Both the position numbers and the translations under genes were made by a program. A model generated the notes under the pieces. It did no database searches and was not told where the DNA came from. It saw nothing but the letters and a program-made list of their open reading frames with translations. DNA of 64,000 nt from Fulvia fulva (lineage: Eukaryota > Ascomycota > Dothideomycetes > Mycosphaerellales > Mycosphaerellaceae): positions 682,001-746,000 of the forward strand of contig NC_063018.1 in NCBI RefSeq assembly GCF_020509005.1, written 5' to 3'. Within the stretch, counting starts at the first letter, position 1. The number at the start of each line of letters is the position of its first letter. This document shows, piece after piece, positions 31,952 through 42,912 of the stretch.

Positions 31952-32894
31952 TCAAGCCAGGTACCGCCACGCCACCAGTCCTACCACCACAGGCATCGCG
32001 ATCCGCAGAATGTTCCCAACCAGGCGTCGTCCCATAATCGTGATCACCGTGGCGACGAACTCATCGTGCTGCTCGCTCTCATTCACCTTTGGGAAGGGCC
32101 CACCCGGTATCGGCTGTCCCAAGAACTCGCACAACGGCTTCCATCCATCGTCCAGTCGATAATTCAGTAATCGTTCAGGTTGATCCTTCAACACAGTTCT
32201 GATCTCTTGATAATGCTCTGTATAGATCATCTTCGCATTGGCACGCCACTCCTTTGAGTCTTTCGCTCGAAATTGGCCGTTCATCATCCCACGCCATACA
32301 GTCGGACTCATGTGCGCAGCCTTGTAGTCGAGGTATTGTATCGCGTGCCACAAGAAGGGACTGTCAGTGCCTTCGATAAGCGCGTGTTCAAAGGAAGGGT
32401 ACCATTTGTCTACATCTCGTTCGACGAGAATGACTTTCGCTTCGGGATATGCTGCTATCAGTTCGGGGCCGAACATGTTGCACGGCATGTCGGTCACGGC
32501 GGAAACGTGGCCGAGAAGTTTGTCCCAGAATGCGCGGTCGAGGGTGATGGAGGTGTCGCCGAAGTACTGTAGAATGTTAGCAATACTATGGACATTGGAT
32601 ATGTTGACTGACTTTTGCGTTGATGGCTTCTTGCCACATCTCGCAATCTTTTGGATTCGAATGCATGTCAAAGCCATGTGCCGTGGGATAGCCGAGCTTT
32701 GTCAATGCAGCCTTCATCGAGGCAGTGCCTGTCCTTCCCATCCCCAGACTTAATACTTTCATAGGCACGACACGCTGGCATTTGTGCCGATCAATGTTAT
32801 GATCGGTGAAGCAGTGTGGATATTTTGCCTTTGTCTCATCGTCGAACCCGAAGAGGAATTGTCCAAGACCGCTGGTTTTGTAAATGCTGGGCAT
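31952..32894 (-). CDS. Sulfotransferase-like P-loop protein with C-terminal membrane anchor
   Basis: Two exons, 32613-32894 and 31952-32566, with a 46-nt intron (GTCAGT donor); 298 residues. Near residue 48 it has VLSLGMGRTGTASMKAAL, the glycine-rich PAPS-type P-loop of sulfotransferase-fold proteins, and in the middle ILVERDVDKWYPSF (the R-D-x-x-x-W core) where PAPS enzymes have the 3'-phosphate loop. This family is large in filamentous fungi and mostly uncharacterised; true sulfotransferase activity is not proven for it. The last 20 residues (NILRIAMPVVVGLVAWRYLA) form a hydrophobic helix, so it may be tail-anchored. Confidence 0.85.
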
Positions 32895-33454
32895 GCTGCA
32901 AGAAGGAGTATTGATCAGGTGTTGACAAAGTGCAATGTACCTGGCGAGGTTCTGCTGACCGTTGTGTTATGTACTCCTTGGTTTGTCGTATCACAAGGAC
33001 AGGCACGCTCAGCCCCGGAAAGATGCCCTGCATGCCAAGGCGCTTCGAAGAATTCTTGGCGCGTGCGCCTTCAGCTCGCTCACTAACGAAGGTTGTCATC
33101 TGGTAGGAAGGAACGAAGAAGAGGAGCATTCTTGTATCTTATACAGCATCTACCAGGGTCGTTTCGGATTCGCGGCATCGCGAAGGAGTGCCGGAGAATA
33201 CGCCGCTCCGACAGCGAATGTATCCTGGTCGTGAGAGGATGTACCCGCGCGCTTACGAGATGCTGAGGTTCCGAAGCGACCCTGGTAGACATTATCACAG
33301 GAATATTCCTGGTGTCCTCTCGCGAAAATGACTGGAAAGTGGTGTACTCCATCCCGGTCGCATAGTCATCGCGACTTTGTCTGCTTACCATCTGGCCGGG
33401 AGAGCTTTCGTGCTGTGCAATCATCTGCGTATTACAGATGAAATTGTACAACCA
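32895..33454. other. Intergenic
   Basis: Upstream of the sulfotransferase-like gene and downstream of a broken F-box-like gene. No gene recognised. Confidence 0.4.
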
Positions 33455-34199
33455 TTATAAGCAGTACAAGGAAGCTTTCGAAGACTCCACGGACGGGACT
33501 TCTCGAAGTCGCCAATTTGCACCATGAATCGCCTCTTGGCTCATCTCGTAGTAGACATCCTCGGACCATCGCTGAGGGTGGTCTTTGCTCTGGTTGAGCT
33601 CATATGCCCGGCCGAAGTCGGCCAGGTCCGTCTTTCGCGAGGATCTGAACGGCTGAGGAAGTAGCAAGCCTCCCAGATATCCCAGAGGACTTCTCGGGTC
33701 ACCAGAGGCTTCTTCTCGACTCGAGGTATCTTAGCGATCGCTTTCCTAACCAAAGGCTTGGTCATGAGAGGGCAGTCACTGTAATAGTCCAGATATTCTA
33801 CGGCCCTGTCGGGGTTCGTTACACTGAGATCAATGTTGATGGTAGCCACGCTCGGGTCTTTAGTAGCACCAGTCTTGGCTGGCGGTATGAATGGCACACG
33901 AATGCTGAGCTCGAGATATCTGATACGCTGCAGGTCTTCGGTACTGTTTCGTTGTAGCCATCGATAGAATGTCCCGTCTGTTGCAGAGTAGTCCCGATGG
34001 CCTTTGTGATCGAGACAGAAGGTGACACTGCAATAGTAGAGCGGCAGAGTCTCGCGGTACCTAATAGCTGACGGTTCGCACATGTAATGACCAGCTCATT
34101 GGCCTTACTCGTCGACCTGTGAGGGAGTGCAACTACGCGATGGTCCTCGAAGTACGCCTCATAGACTCGATTTCGGAGTTCTGCGGGCAAGCTCAACAA
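33455..34199 (-). pseudogene. Broken F-box-like ('LPAELRNRVYE') gene
   Basis: Starts at 34199 as LSLPAELRNRVYEAYF, the conserved opening of a large fungal F-box-like family, and continues to VITCANRQLL. The family-typical continuation YRETLPLYYCSVTF is then found in another frame, with the switch at about 34058-34065. A second switch near 33655-33665 leads into a frame that reads PFRSSRKTDLADFGRAY and continues to a stop at 33455. The first shift has no plausible intron. The second could be a 50-nt intron with a weak GTGACC donor, but it is more likely another frameshift. I call it a pseudogene; assembly error is the alternative. Confidence 0.55.
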
Positions 34200-34565
34200 G
34201 AGACATTCCGGAGCTTCTTATGGACCAGCCATCCATCAGAAGGACTGCTCTCTACCCTATAAAACTTCAGATTTCGTCCCCAATGGCATCAAGACACCAT
34301 AGGGTGAAGAACACAGGTTCTCGATGATGTTGTTGTGTTAGAGTTGGGCCTTGGAACTCAGTGACCACGCGGGACCCTCGCGGCGGGAGTGAGAGTTCAT
34401 CGGCGAGAGTTCCCGAGCGGCATGCAAAATAGCTTCGGTCCGATCAAGCAAGCTCTCAACGATTGAGACGCTCACCAACTCCTTCACCACCGACATAACC
34501 CTCGCCGGCCTCTCACACCACCCTCCACCCTCCTGTATCTGTGCCATTCCATCTGACACTGCAAT
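34200..34565. other. Divergent promoter, upstream of PDH E1 beta
   Basis: Region between the broken F-box-like gene (minus) and the pyruvate dehydrogenase gene (plus). No separate feature seen. Confidence 0.4.
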
Positions 34566-35907
34566 ATGGTTGGCGTACGACTTCTCCGTCCAGCGGCGCA
34601 ACTGCTGCGAAACACACCCTCCACCATTCCCCGATCGAGCTTTCAGAGAGTCGCAGCGCCAGCGGTATCGAGATGGAGGACTTACGCAACAGGCACAAAG
34701 GAGATGACTGTGCGAGAGGCGTTGAACGAGGCGATGGTCGAGGAGATGGAGCGTAACCCCAAGGTCTTCGTGCTTGGTGAGGAAGTTGCACAGTACAACG
34801 GAGCGTAAGTCTGTCCACAGCAGAGGAAAACTCATGGAGGGAGCAAGAGAAGCGCAGACACCACACCCTGTAATTTGTGAGGCAGTCGAGCTTGGGCTGG
34901 TGGAGAATGCTTCAGAGGAGGAAAACATATCACACTCTTAGGGCCAATGCTGACTGAACGGCTACAGCTACAAGGTTACAAAAGGACTTTTGGACCGCTT
35001 CGGTGACAAGAGAGTCATCGACAGCCCTATCACTGAGTCCGGCTTTTGCGGTCTGACTGTCGGAGCTGCGCTCGCCGGTCTTCACCCAGTCTGCGAGTTC
35101 ATGACCTTCAACTTCGCCATGCAAGCCATTGACCAGATCATCAACTCCGCCGCAAAGACCCACTACATGTCCGGTGGTATCCAGCCATGTAACATCACTT
35201 TCCGAGGTCCCAACGGTTTCGCTGCCGGTGTTGCAGCTCAGCACTCGCAAGACTACACAGCTTGGTACGGCTCGATCCCAGGTCTCAAAGTCGTTGCGCC
35301 ATACTCCGCCGAGGATGCAAAGGGTCTGCTAAAGGCCGCCATTCGCGACCCTAACCCAGTCTGTGTGTTGGAGAACGAGCTGCTCTACGGTCTGCCGTTC
35401 CAAGTCAGCGAGGAGGTACAGAAGGACGACTTCGTCATTCCTGTAAGGCATTCCAAATCTTCCTGCGAGACGCATTTCACGCACTAATACCCTTTCCAGT
35501 TCGGCAAAGCGAAGATCGAGCGCCCCGGCAAGGACCTCACAATCGTCACCCTTTCGCGATGCGTAGGCCAATCGCTTGTGGCCGCCGAGCAGTTGAAGAG
35601 CAAGTATGGCGTCGACGCCGAAGTCGTCAACCTCCGGAGTATCAAGCCAATGGACGTTGAGGCCATCATCAAGTCCGTAAAGAAGACCGGCCACTTCATG
35701 GCCGTAGAGTCCGGTTTCCCAAGCTTCGGTGTTGGCGCAGAGCTCATTGCGCTCGTCTCTGAATACGCCTTTGACTACCTCAAGGCGCCACCCATTCGAG
35801 TCACCGGTGCTGAGGTTCCAACACCATACGCGCAGAAGCTTGAAGAGATGGCTTTCCCAACGGAGACGATGATCGCAGACTACGCTGCCAAGCTTCTCCG
35901 AGTCTAA
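34566..35907 (+). CDS. PDB1: Pyruvate dehydrogenase E1 component, beta subunit
   Basis: Three exons: 34566-34804, 34968-35442 and 35500-35907, giving 373 residues; the first intron is 163 nt. The N-terminus to about residue 40 is a mitochondrial presequence rich in Arg, Ser and Ala ([12 protein letters not shown]). The mature part has [28 protein letters not shown] with the conserved [12 protein letters not shown], then [25 protein letters not shown] and RGPNG. The second half has the transketolase C-domain (NLRSIKPMD, then [14 protein letters not shown]). With E1 alpha it binds thiamine diphosphate and decarboxylates pyruvate in the mitochondrial matrix. It has all conserved blocks and normal length, so it should be functional. 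Confidence 0.97.
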
Positions 35908-37963
35908 GGATACCTCGTGCATTCGCGTTGGGCTGGGAGCAGTCAGCCACAATGCATACCTACGCCGTCAGCGCGCGTGGGAACCACGCGGCAAATGCCA
36001 CGAGGAAACCACATTTGCTGTCTTATTGGACACCATCAGTGACAATGACAGAGCACTGTACTTTTAACACGGCTTTGCTGTGTGCCTTAGTGCCGCAGGG
36101 TGTGAATTTTGTGTACCTAGGAGCAAGAGCGTCATAGCGCGGAGCGGGACGGATCAAGCAGGATAAGGTGTTATTTGCTAAATGGTCATGCTAGAACAAC
36201 CACTTTCCACGAACATCAGCCGCCCGCATCATGTTTCTTCGCTTCACCAACGCCTCGAACACGATCTCGGGGAGTCGGGGTGGCGGCCGCCACCTCAAGC
36301 GAACGGGACCGAGATTTGAAGGCAGAATGAGAATGTCCCTGATGTGGTGGAACGGAGTGAAGAGGTCCGCGTGGCTGCCACCACTGCCACAAGAGTGTCA
36401 ATATGTCGGTAATGCCCTTGCACCCACGTGCTGGCCATGTGCAAAAGAAGCATTCGCTGGCGTTGCCCTACGTCGCCAATGTTCCGTCACTCTCGCATTT
36501 CACGCCGGTGCGCTCGCTATGCTACTGACTTCAGCAGCCACCTGACGTGCAGGTCGATATGACAGAGAAACTCGAGGACCCTGGAAATGGCTTGATGGCC
36601 CTCCGACATGGCCTCCATTCGATTCCACCATCGGCAGAGCACTCCATGCTCACGACGACTCATCTCCTCATCACTGTATCTCGCGCCGGAGCGATGTGCG
36701 AGTCTTACACAGGCCAATGCTGTGCCATGGAAGGTCGAGAGCGATCCGAAGCACAGAGTGGCGGCCACGCGAGGATCGACGGAATTCGCGTTTTGTGGCT
36801 ACGCCACCTGGCTGACTTGAGCTGGCTTCACCTCACGTCCAGGCCCAAGCGACCAAACAAACAGCCTAAAGCTCGATGAGATGTGCCTTCCAGCGCATTT
36901 GTAGCGCTGCATGCCGGAAAAGCTCGGGCTTGCCACGCTAGCGTGTGTTCGCTTCCGGTTCCTGCGAGACTTCCTTCCTTTCGCGGACAGGTTGCACGAA
37001 ACATTTACAGATGGCTATGAATATGCACAGCACAGACGAGACACGTGGAAGCGATGCACCTCAATGTCGTTTCTGAGAGGTCGTGTAACGGAAGAGTGTC
37101 TTCAGGGCAATGATCGACTCGACGACCTGGATTGTGCCTTCTCCACGCCTGTCGATCTACGGCAAATCTTCTACCTCACTTCACGCCATTTACTGACGCA
37201 TCGATTATAGCATGTATTCGGCTCTATCTTCGACATGGCGCTGCTGGATGCCCAGCAAGCGAAGCAGGCGTGGCAGCATAGCCGTTAACCCGATTGTATC
37301 CCATCAATATTGACTTTCCCGGTTGAGCTCGGTACTGCCCAGGGAGAGCAGGAATGCCTTTTGTCACCTTCCTCAATGCGGCCTACAACAGTCAACGGCT
37401 GAACATCATTGACCGCTTCCATACGATATACAAACATAGGAGGCGTGTCAAGGCACTATCTTCGCCTGTTGGGCATCCCTATGTGGCTTGACACAACCCC
37501 GGGCAGACCACATTATCTTGGTCCTTTCACTGCCTACTTTGGCTGATAACATCATCATCTCAGCCTGCACCCCGATCCATGTCCCGTAGGTCTTGTGACT
37601 CAGGTGGGTCAAGTATGCGTCTCATACGTCAATTCTATCAACCACGTCCTTCTCGAAGAAGACCGGATACTACCGAGCCGCGCATGCGATGCTCCTCGCT
37701 AACCCGACGCGCCTCCTCTCGTGGGTGCAAGGATTTGAGACGCGCCACGTCCGTATGTACTTGAGATGTTGATCAATGCCATCATGGGAATGACGATCGA
37801 AGCTGGGGAGACGGAGTATATGAAGATGACAATCGACCCGTCATACCACCGTCAATCACCAACTACAACACCAAAGAACACCAGGGGAAACACAAAGCAT
37901 CTAAAGAGCCACATGTGCTGCGGAGGATCAAGCAGCAAGGACTGAGTCTGCCTCCAGCAGATC
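35908..37963. other. Gene-poor 2-kb stretch
   Basis: The longest gap in the window. I searched both strands for spliced small genes, signal peptides, tRNA-like B boxes, terminal repeats and transposon motifs and saw none. Short open frames (for example at 36231-36545 and 36911-37210) have no coding look. It may hold regulatory DNA, a non-coding transcript or decayed sequence. Confidence 0.45.
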
Positions 37964-38773
37964 ATGCCAGGAGGACCCCCGCCAGCGACCGACATTCATA
38001 GCAAGGACGCTACATCAACCTGTCAATTACAAAGTGTCTTTGAAGAGATAGCAGAAGCTTCCAGCGCCGAGCGACACCCATCAAGTGAGGAGAGCTTGTC
38101 CATCCTCCTCTCTCTACCAGCCGAGCTAAGGACCGCGATCTACGAACCAGCAATTCTTGCTAGCGACAGCGACCTCGTCATACTCAAGACGTGTCGGCAG
38201 GTGTATATGGAAGCATCGCCCATGCTCTGGCAGCGTCCCGTGTGCTTTGCGAGCCAGGTGAAGCTCTTCACCTGGATTCAAAGAAGCGCCGAGACAGATA
38301 TTCGGCGGGTCAGGACGCTCAGCTTACGCCTCATGGACGTTGACCTTTCTTCTCTGATTGACATGAGCCCCAGAAGAGGGCAGAGACCTAGTGCCTGGGG
38401 TCTGTATCAGCAAGAACTCGAAAGCTTGAACGATGCATTGCAGAGATTGCCTGCTTTGGTTGACCTCACTATCATTCCTTGCGACCGGACAGGTTCTCAA
38501 CTCTTGAGCGGGATGTACTATTCATTTCTTGGCATGATTCCGGTACATCTTCCGAGGCTGAAGCAGCTCACTATCCATGACTGCGAGAGCGTACTCGAGA
38601 AAGTGCCGAGCCTGAGGCAGCTCAGCAAAGTGATCTTCGATGATAGTCGGCGAGGGTCCAGCAGTCCTTCGAGCACATCGCCAACGAGTCGAGGAAAGAG
38701 GCGGGTATACCTGATCAAGCATGAGGACTCGACACCGATCAAGATGGAGCTGTGTGAGGAGGACCGATTATGA
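37964..38773 (+). CDS. F-box-like protein, 'LPAELRTAIYE' family
   Basis: Single exon, 269 residues. The start at 37964 is used because no earlier ATG lies in frame. After an N-terminal low-complexity segment comes LLSLPAELRTAIYEPAI (residues 48-64) and, about 15 residues later, ILKTCRQVYMEASPMLW, the typical pair of helices of fungal F-box-like proteins. The middle (VRTLSLRLMDVDLS, RLPALVDLTII, RLKQLTIHDCES) resembles short leucine-rich repeats. The end is basic and Ser-rich. F-box-like proteins usually join SCF ubiquitin ligases through Skp1, but partners for this family are unknown. Confidence 0.78.
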   Translation: MPGGPPPATDIHSKDATSTCQLQSVFEEIAEASSAERHPSSEESLSILLSLPAELRTAIYEPAILASDSDLVILKTCRQVYMEASPMLWQRPVCFASQVKLFTWIQRSAETDIRRVRTLSLRLMDVDLSSLIDMSPRRGQRPSAWGLYQQELESLNDALQRLPALVDLTIIPCDRTGSQLLSGMYYSFLGMIPVHLPRLKQLTIHDCESVLEKVPSLRQLSKVIFDDSRRGSSSPSSTSPTSRGKRRVYLIKHEDSTPIKMELCEEDRL

Positions 38774-38944
38774 CCAGAAGTCGCAGCCCGTGGCTGCCGT
38801 GTCCCTACATTGTGGCTGAAGACGATCGATGGCTACTATGTGTACTGTGACTTTCGACCTCATCTTGATCTTTTGTCGATTTGTAACATCAGCACTATAC
38901 AGCATAATACTTACACTATCTTCACCTTTTAGCCGACCTCACAG
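38774..38944. other. Short gap between convergent genes
   Basis: 3' flanks of the F-box-like gene and the pterin dehydratase gene. Confidence 0.4.
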
Positions 38945-39516
38945 TCAAGCTTTCTTCGGCGTACAACAATCCCCAGCTTCAACTTTTCCGTCGCTCCCTA
39001 GCTTGCACTCACTCACTTCTACCTGCAATTCATTGAACTCCTTCGCAGCCTCATCGCAAAAGGTCGCCATGTGCGTGTCTTTACTCGAAAGACCTTCGGG
39101 ACTATGCGTCGTCCAGCGGATGTGAGTCTTGTTGTAGACGTTGCTCCATTCCGGGTGGTGTTTGGTCTTTTTGCATTCTGATGCTACTTCGTTCATGAAC
39201 TCCTAGACATCATCAGCGATGAGTTTGCACGACGGCTCGAATAATCGGAAGATCGTACCCAAGTCGCCTTGAACGTCTTGAACTTGAAGCCGCGTTCAAG
39301 ACCTTTACCGTTGTTGCAGAGCTCCCATTTGCCGTGATCGATTAGCTGGGTAGCTTGTTGGACTACGTCGGAGACGTTCTCGCCTTCGGATACTTCGAAG
39401 ACGCCGGCTCGGACCATTTTGGAATGAGATGATGAGAAAGCTTTTCTACTGGGTTGGATGAGCTGATGCTGATGGTGCAGACCTTGAGGTCGAAGTAATG
39501 CTCTCATGCAAGACAT
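38945..39516 (-). CDS. Pterin-4a-carbinolamine dehydratase
   Basis: Two exons, 39259-39516 and 38945-39202, with a 56-nt intron (GTACGA donor); 171 residues from the ATG at 39516, or 138 from the ATG at 39417. The longer form adds a presequence rich in Arg, Ser and His with no acids (RALLRPQG, SRKAFSSSHSK), which looks mitochondrial; alternative starts could give two locations. The dehydratase core is ERGFKFKTFKATWEFMNEVA formed across the junction, then the active-site KHHPEWSNVYNKTHIRWTTH with its His-His pair and distal His. It removes water from 4a-hydroxy-tetrahydropterin to recycle pterin cofactor. The tail adds a Cys-containing extension (GDCCTPKKA). Confidence 0.9.
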
Positions 39517-39988
39517 TGTGCTTGATCTTGCATTGAGTTTGGTTGGATTGCTTCGGCGTACTCGGTGCTGATCTCAAGGAGCCGGGATGAGGGAGGAGCT
39601 GGTGTTGAATGCGGAGTTCATCGCGCCATATTCCGATAGACCACTACGCACAGAAAAATGATACGATACCGGGTGCGACCAAATCAGATGTCCATGTTGA
39701 GAAGTTCAATCGACGTCAAGATCTGGACCATCAACAAGTGTTTCACTATGATCACGTGCAACTCACCTCGGCTACTAGCGCGATCTTGTTGCAGGGGACC
39801 CATATCCACTCAAACGTCACTGCCAGCGCCACGAAACGCAAGGGCACGTCTCTCTACTAGTCGACCATTGTCCCATCGATCGCAAACCGATTCCCAGCCA
39901 CCAATGCAATGTTCAATGTTGTCGCAAACAACACTCTCCAGCGCAACGCGACCACGACTCATACGATCAAGGACTCCCGATAGTCCAC
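39517..39988. other. Divergent promoter between pterin dehydratase and GPHR-type genes
   Basis: Both genes start into this gap, so it is a probable bidirectional promoter. No element assigned. Confidence 0.4.
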
Positions 39989-41629
39989 ATGTTGCCGACA
40001 GACGATTGCGATGATTGTATGCCGGCATACATGAAGCGGAGCCTGGACTCTGTGCCGCCCTCTATGATTATTCTCTCGTCAATACCGCTTGCATTGACAT
40101 GGGTCGCGGTCGTAGTGATCGCGCAGAAGAGGCTGTTCCCGATACTGTCGAGTGAGCAGGAGAGGAAGAGTAAGGAAGAGCTACCGGTTTTCAACAAGAA
40201 TGTGTTTCGACCATCAAGCTACAACCTACACGGATATCTTGGAAAGCTTTCGGCACAAAAGCTCGCATCATGGGTCTTCTCTGCCAGCATTGGACTTTCA
40301 GCGGTGTTGGTCGAGCTGCTGCTCTGTGAGATCTCGGATGTGCTCAGTCCAGCAGCAAGAGGGTTGGCGCTGAGGATTACCCTCAGTTCGTTGTTAATTC
40401 TGAGCATTGTGGTCACGCCAGCGTTGGAGATACATGGGATCGTAAAGGGAGTGCTCGGATCACCATCAGATACGACTTCGACGCGCAGGACGCGACCGAG
40501 GTTGCGAATTGGATTGGAGGTTGTTATCTTTGCTGGTTGGATGCTGGTCTTCTGGTATATCCCGCAGGCATCTGTGTTGAGGAGATCGTTGCATGAAGGC
40601 GAGCAAGGTCATTCCGAGGGTGACCATGTCTTCACGGAGGCTTGTTTGGAACGCATTGGTATCATCGGCATATCACTCATGGCTTCGCTATCTGGCTTCG
40701 CAGCAGTATCATCCCTTTGGCAGACATTTGGCATCCGACAGAATTATGTGAAGGAGAGCGATGTGTCTCGCAAAGCGGCAGGTTTGGCTGCTACCGAAGA
40801 GATGCTGGCAGCAAAGCAGAGCAGATTACGAGCCCACGAACGGAAGATGTCAGAAGGCGCAGCACTATCCGAGCAGAAAGGCTTCGTTGGGCGCATGATT
40901 GGCTCAGTAAAAGGCTCGAAAGAGACACAGGAGCTCAAAGCGCTGCAGATGGAAGTGTCTGGCCTGGAAACCATGAAATTCACGTTGTCGAACTCGCTAT
41001 CGCACCTCCGATCACGACACGAAGAACAAGAACGCTCGAAGACCAGATCTGGACGCCTGCTCAACATCGCCAATATGATCTTCGCCGTCTACTGCGCGTA
41101 CCGCATTTTCGCGACATCGCTTTCGTCCCTGCGGAGATGGTGGAACCCGTCGCATTCTTTCGCGACGAGTGATCCTATCAACAATGTCCTTGCGCTTCTG
41201 ACAACGCACTGGGACAGCAACCTGGATCGGGATGCATGGTCACGGCAGATCAGCTTCCTGCTGTCTGGAGTCATGCTCCTAGCATCCTTCAATGCGGTCC
41301 TGCAGACTTTCCGGCTGTTCGCAAGGTTTGCCCCTGGCTTACTACAGCATGCGCAAACTAGCTTGCCATTGATCATCTCGCAGATCGCTGGCACGTATGT
41401 CATCAGTTCTGCTCTGCTGTTGAGGAGCAACTTGCCTCCAGAAGTGAGTAGTGTCATCTCGGAAGCGCTAGGTGCGCCGCTAAAAGGTCGGTTCGTGGAA
41501 GGATGGTTCGAGAGCTGGTTCTTGGTTGCGGTCGGTTTGACGGCGACTGGTATCCTGATTGGTAGAAAGGTTGGAGGCCACGATGATGATTGGGACGATG
41601 ATGGAATCGAGATGGGTAAACGAAGCTAA
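39989..41629 (+). CDS. GPHR/GPR89-type multi-pass membrane protein (Golgi pH regulator)
   Basis: Intronless, 546 residues. About nine hydrophobic segments are visible: two near the N-terminus (MIILSSIPLALTWVAVVVI, then WVFSASIGLSAVLVELLL), more at ITLSSLLILSIVV, VVIFAGWMLVFWYI and IGIIGISLMASLSGFAAVSS, and four in the C-terminal third. The conserved block SGFAAVSSLWQTFG precedes a coiled-coil loop (KQSRLRAHERKMSEG, then LETMKFTLSNSLSHL), as in GPR89/GPHR and plant GTG proteins. In animals GPHR is an anion channel that helps acidify the Golgi. The fungal role has not been settled, and localisation to the Golgi or ER is inferred from the family. Confidence 0.88.
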   Translation: MLPTDDCDDCMPAYMKRSLDSVPPSMIILSSIPLALTWVAVVVIAQKRLFPILSSEQERKSKEELPVFNKNVFRPSSYNLHGYLGKLSAQKLASWVFSASIGLSAVLVELLLCEISDVLSPAARGLALRITLSSLLILSIVVTPALEIHGIVKGVLGSPSDTTSTRRTRPRLRIGLEVVIFAGWMLVFWYIPQASVLRRSLHEGEQGHSEGDHVFTEACLERIGIIGISLMASLSGFAAVSSLWQTFGIRQNYVKESDVSRKAAGLAATEEMLAAKQSRLRAHERKMSEGAALSEQKGFVGRMIGSVKGSKETQELKALQMEVSGLETMKFTLSNSLSHLRSRHEEQERSKTRSGRLLNIANMIFAVYCAYRIFATSLSSLRRWWNPSHSFATSDPINNVLALLTTHWDSNLDRDAWSRQISFLLSGVMLLASFNAVLQTFRLFARFAPGLLQHAQTSLPLIISQIAGTYVISSALLLRSNLPPEVSSVISEALGAPLKGRFVEGWFESWFLVAVGLTATGILIGRKVGGHDDDWDDDGIEMGKRS

Positions 41630-41957
41630 TGTGTAACGAACGTGACATAACCCAGAGCCTGTCCACAATCCTGGCATTACTGAGAAGGAAGTGAAGTGAT
41701 GACCGCGCCTTCCTGTCGGAAGCTGAGACCTGCCACATGCGCGCCAAGAATCTCTCACCCTCAAAGCGGCAACAGCATTCAACTCGTGCCACCTCGAACT
41801 GACTGCATCAACGCAATACCTACATGTACTCACAAACGCATGCAACCACATCCCAGTGCACGCAGGCACAATCACTCACGAAAGCAGCGGCGAGGCAACA
41901 GTCATCGTGAGTGCACATCATCTTGATCTATTCTTGGGCATGCGCTGACCACTGCAG
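41630..41957. other. Intergenic
   Basis: Promoter side of the first tandem F-box-like gene. Nothing further seen. Confidence 0.4.
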
Positions 41958-42593
41958 ATGGCGAACAAGCCTTCACCAGTCGCTTTACAGGTATTCGCTG
42001 TACCTGAGCTACTCGAGAACATCTTCAATCTCGTGGACGACCCTATCAAGCTCTTCGTACTTCAAGGTGTCTGCAAGACTTTCCAAGCTCTCATCGTCAG
42101 CTCCACAACACTTCGCCGACGCATGTGCCTCGAGCCCGACCTATCGCTGATGAAGCTAAATGACTTCTTCGAAGACAAGCGAGTGATCGCTGTTACCGCA
42201 CCCTTCCATTTCAAGCGCCTGTCGCCGGAACACCATGATTGGATCGATAGACAGATCACCGGAGACGAGTCGGAGAACAGAGAGGCAATAGACATGATAC
42301 TGTCATGCCATACGCTCTACCACCACCGGAAGTCGACCGTCGACGGCTCTGTTCATGAGGCAAGACGCGCGGTGAAGAAGGGTTCTTGGCAGTCCATTAG
42401 GGTTGACATCGACATGGTCCGTTCGCACGGAATCTTGAGCTGTGATAACAACTACTGGACGCCTACCGATTCACCACTCGAGCCGCACGCTACTTTGACC
42501 GATTTGGTGAACAAGGCTGTGGTCACCTTATGCACGGGCTGGGAGTCGCGGAACGAGCACTGTCTCGATGAAGATCACACAACCTACAGATAG
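41958..42593 (+). CDS. F-box-like protein, tandem paralog 1
   Basis: 211 residues from the ATG at 41958, single exon. A possible short leader exon upstream (spliced at TGCAG just before the ATG) cannot be excluded, since tandem member 2 has one. N-terminal F-box-like helices: ALQVFAVPELLENIFNLVD, then FVLQGVCKTFQALIVSS. The C-terminal domain has GSWQSIRVDIDMVRSHGI and a WTPTDSPLE-type turn followed by LTDLVNKAVV, which is shared with members 2 and 3 downstream. The partners are presumably Skp1-type, but no direct evidence exists here. Confidence 0.75.
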   Translation: MANKPSPVALQVFAVPELLENIFNLVDDPIKLFVLQGVCKTFQALIVSSTTLRRRMCLEPDLSLMKLNDFFEDKRVIAVTAPFHFKRLSPEHHDWIDRQITGDESENREAIDMILSCHTLYHHRKSTVDGSVHEARRAVKKGSWQSIRVDIDMVRSHGILSCDNNYWTPTDSPLEPHATLTDLVNKAVVTLCTGWESRNEHCLDEDHTTYR

Positions 42594-42912
42594 ATGGCTG
42601 CATAAGGAGTGGATGTGCCTGCTGCTGGTAGCCTTGATGAACCTCACCCACAGGCAACCGCGCCAGTAAAGGGTTTCGTGTCGCAGGACCTGCATACCTG
42701 TCGATGGTGGAAGATCTTGGCATAAGAGATGACGAACGAGTTGCATCGAGAATCACTCGCTTCCTAGCCGGAGCTTCTCAAGCCATTTGTTTCAGCTTTG
42801 CTCGCCGACAAACGCGGCCTTTTCTGCTAGACTCCGACTTCCACACACACAATATCTCACTTGCCAACCCTCACACTTCCATGACTTCATCACCCGAACA
42901 TCAGCAGCCACA
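42594..42912. other. Intergenic within the tandem F-box-like cluster
   Basis: Promoter of the broken second copy; CA-rich just before the start. No gene. Confidence 0.4.
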
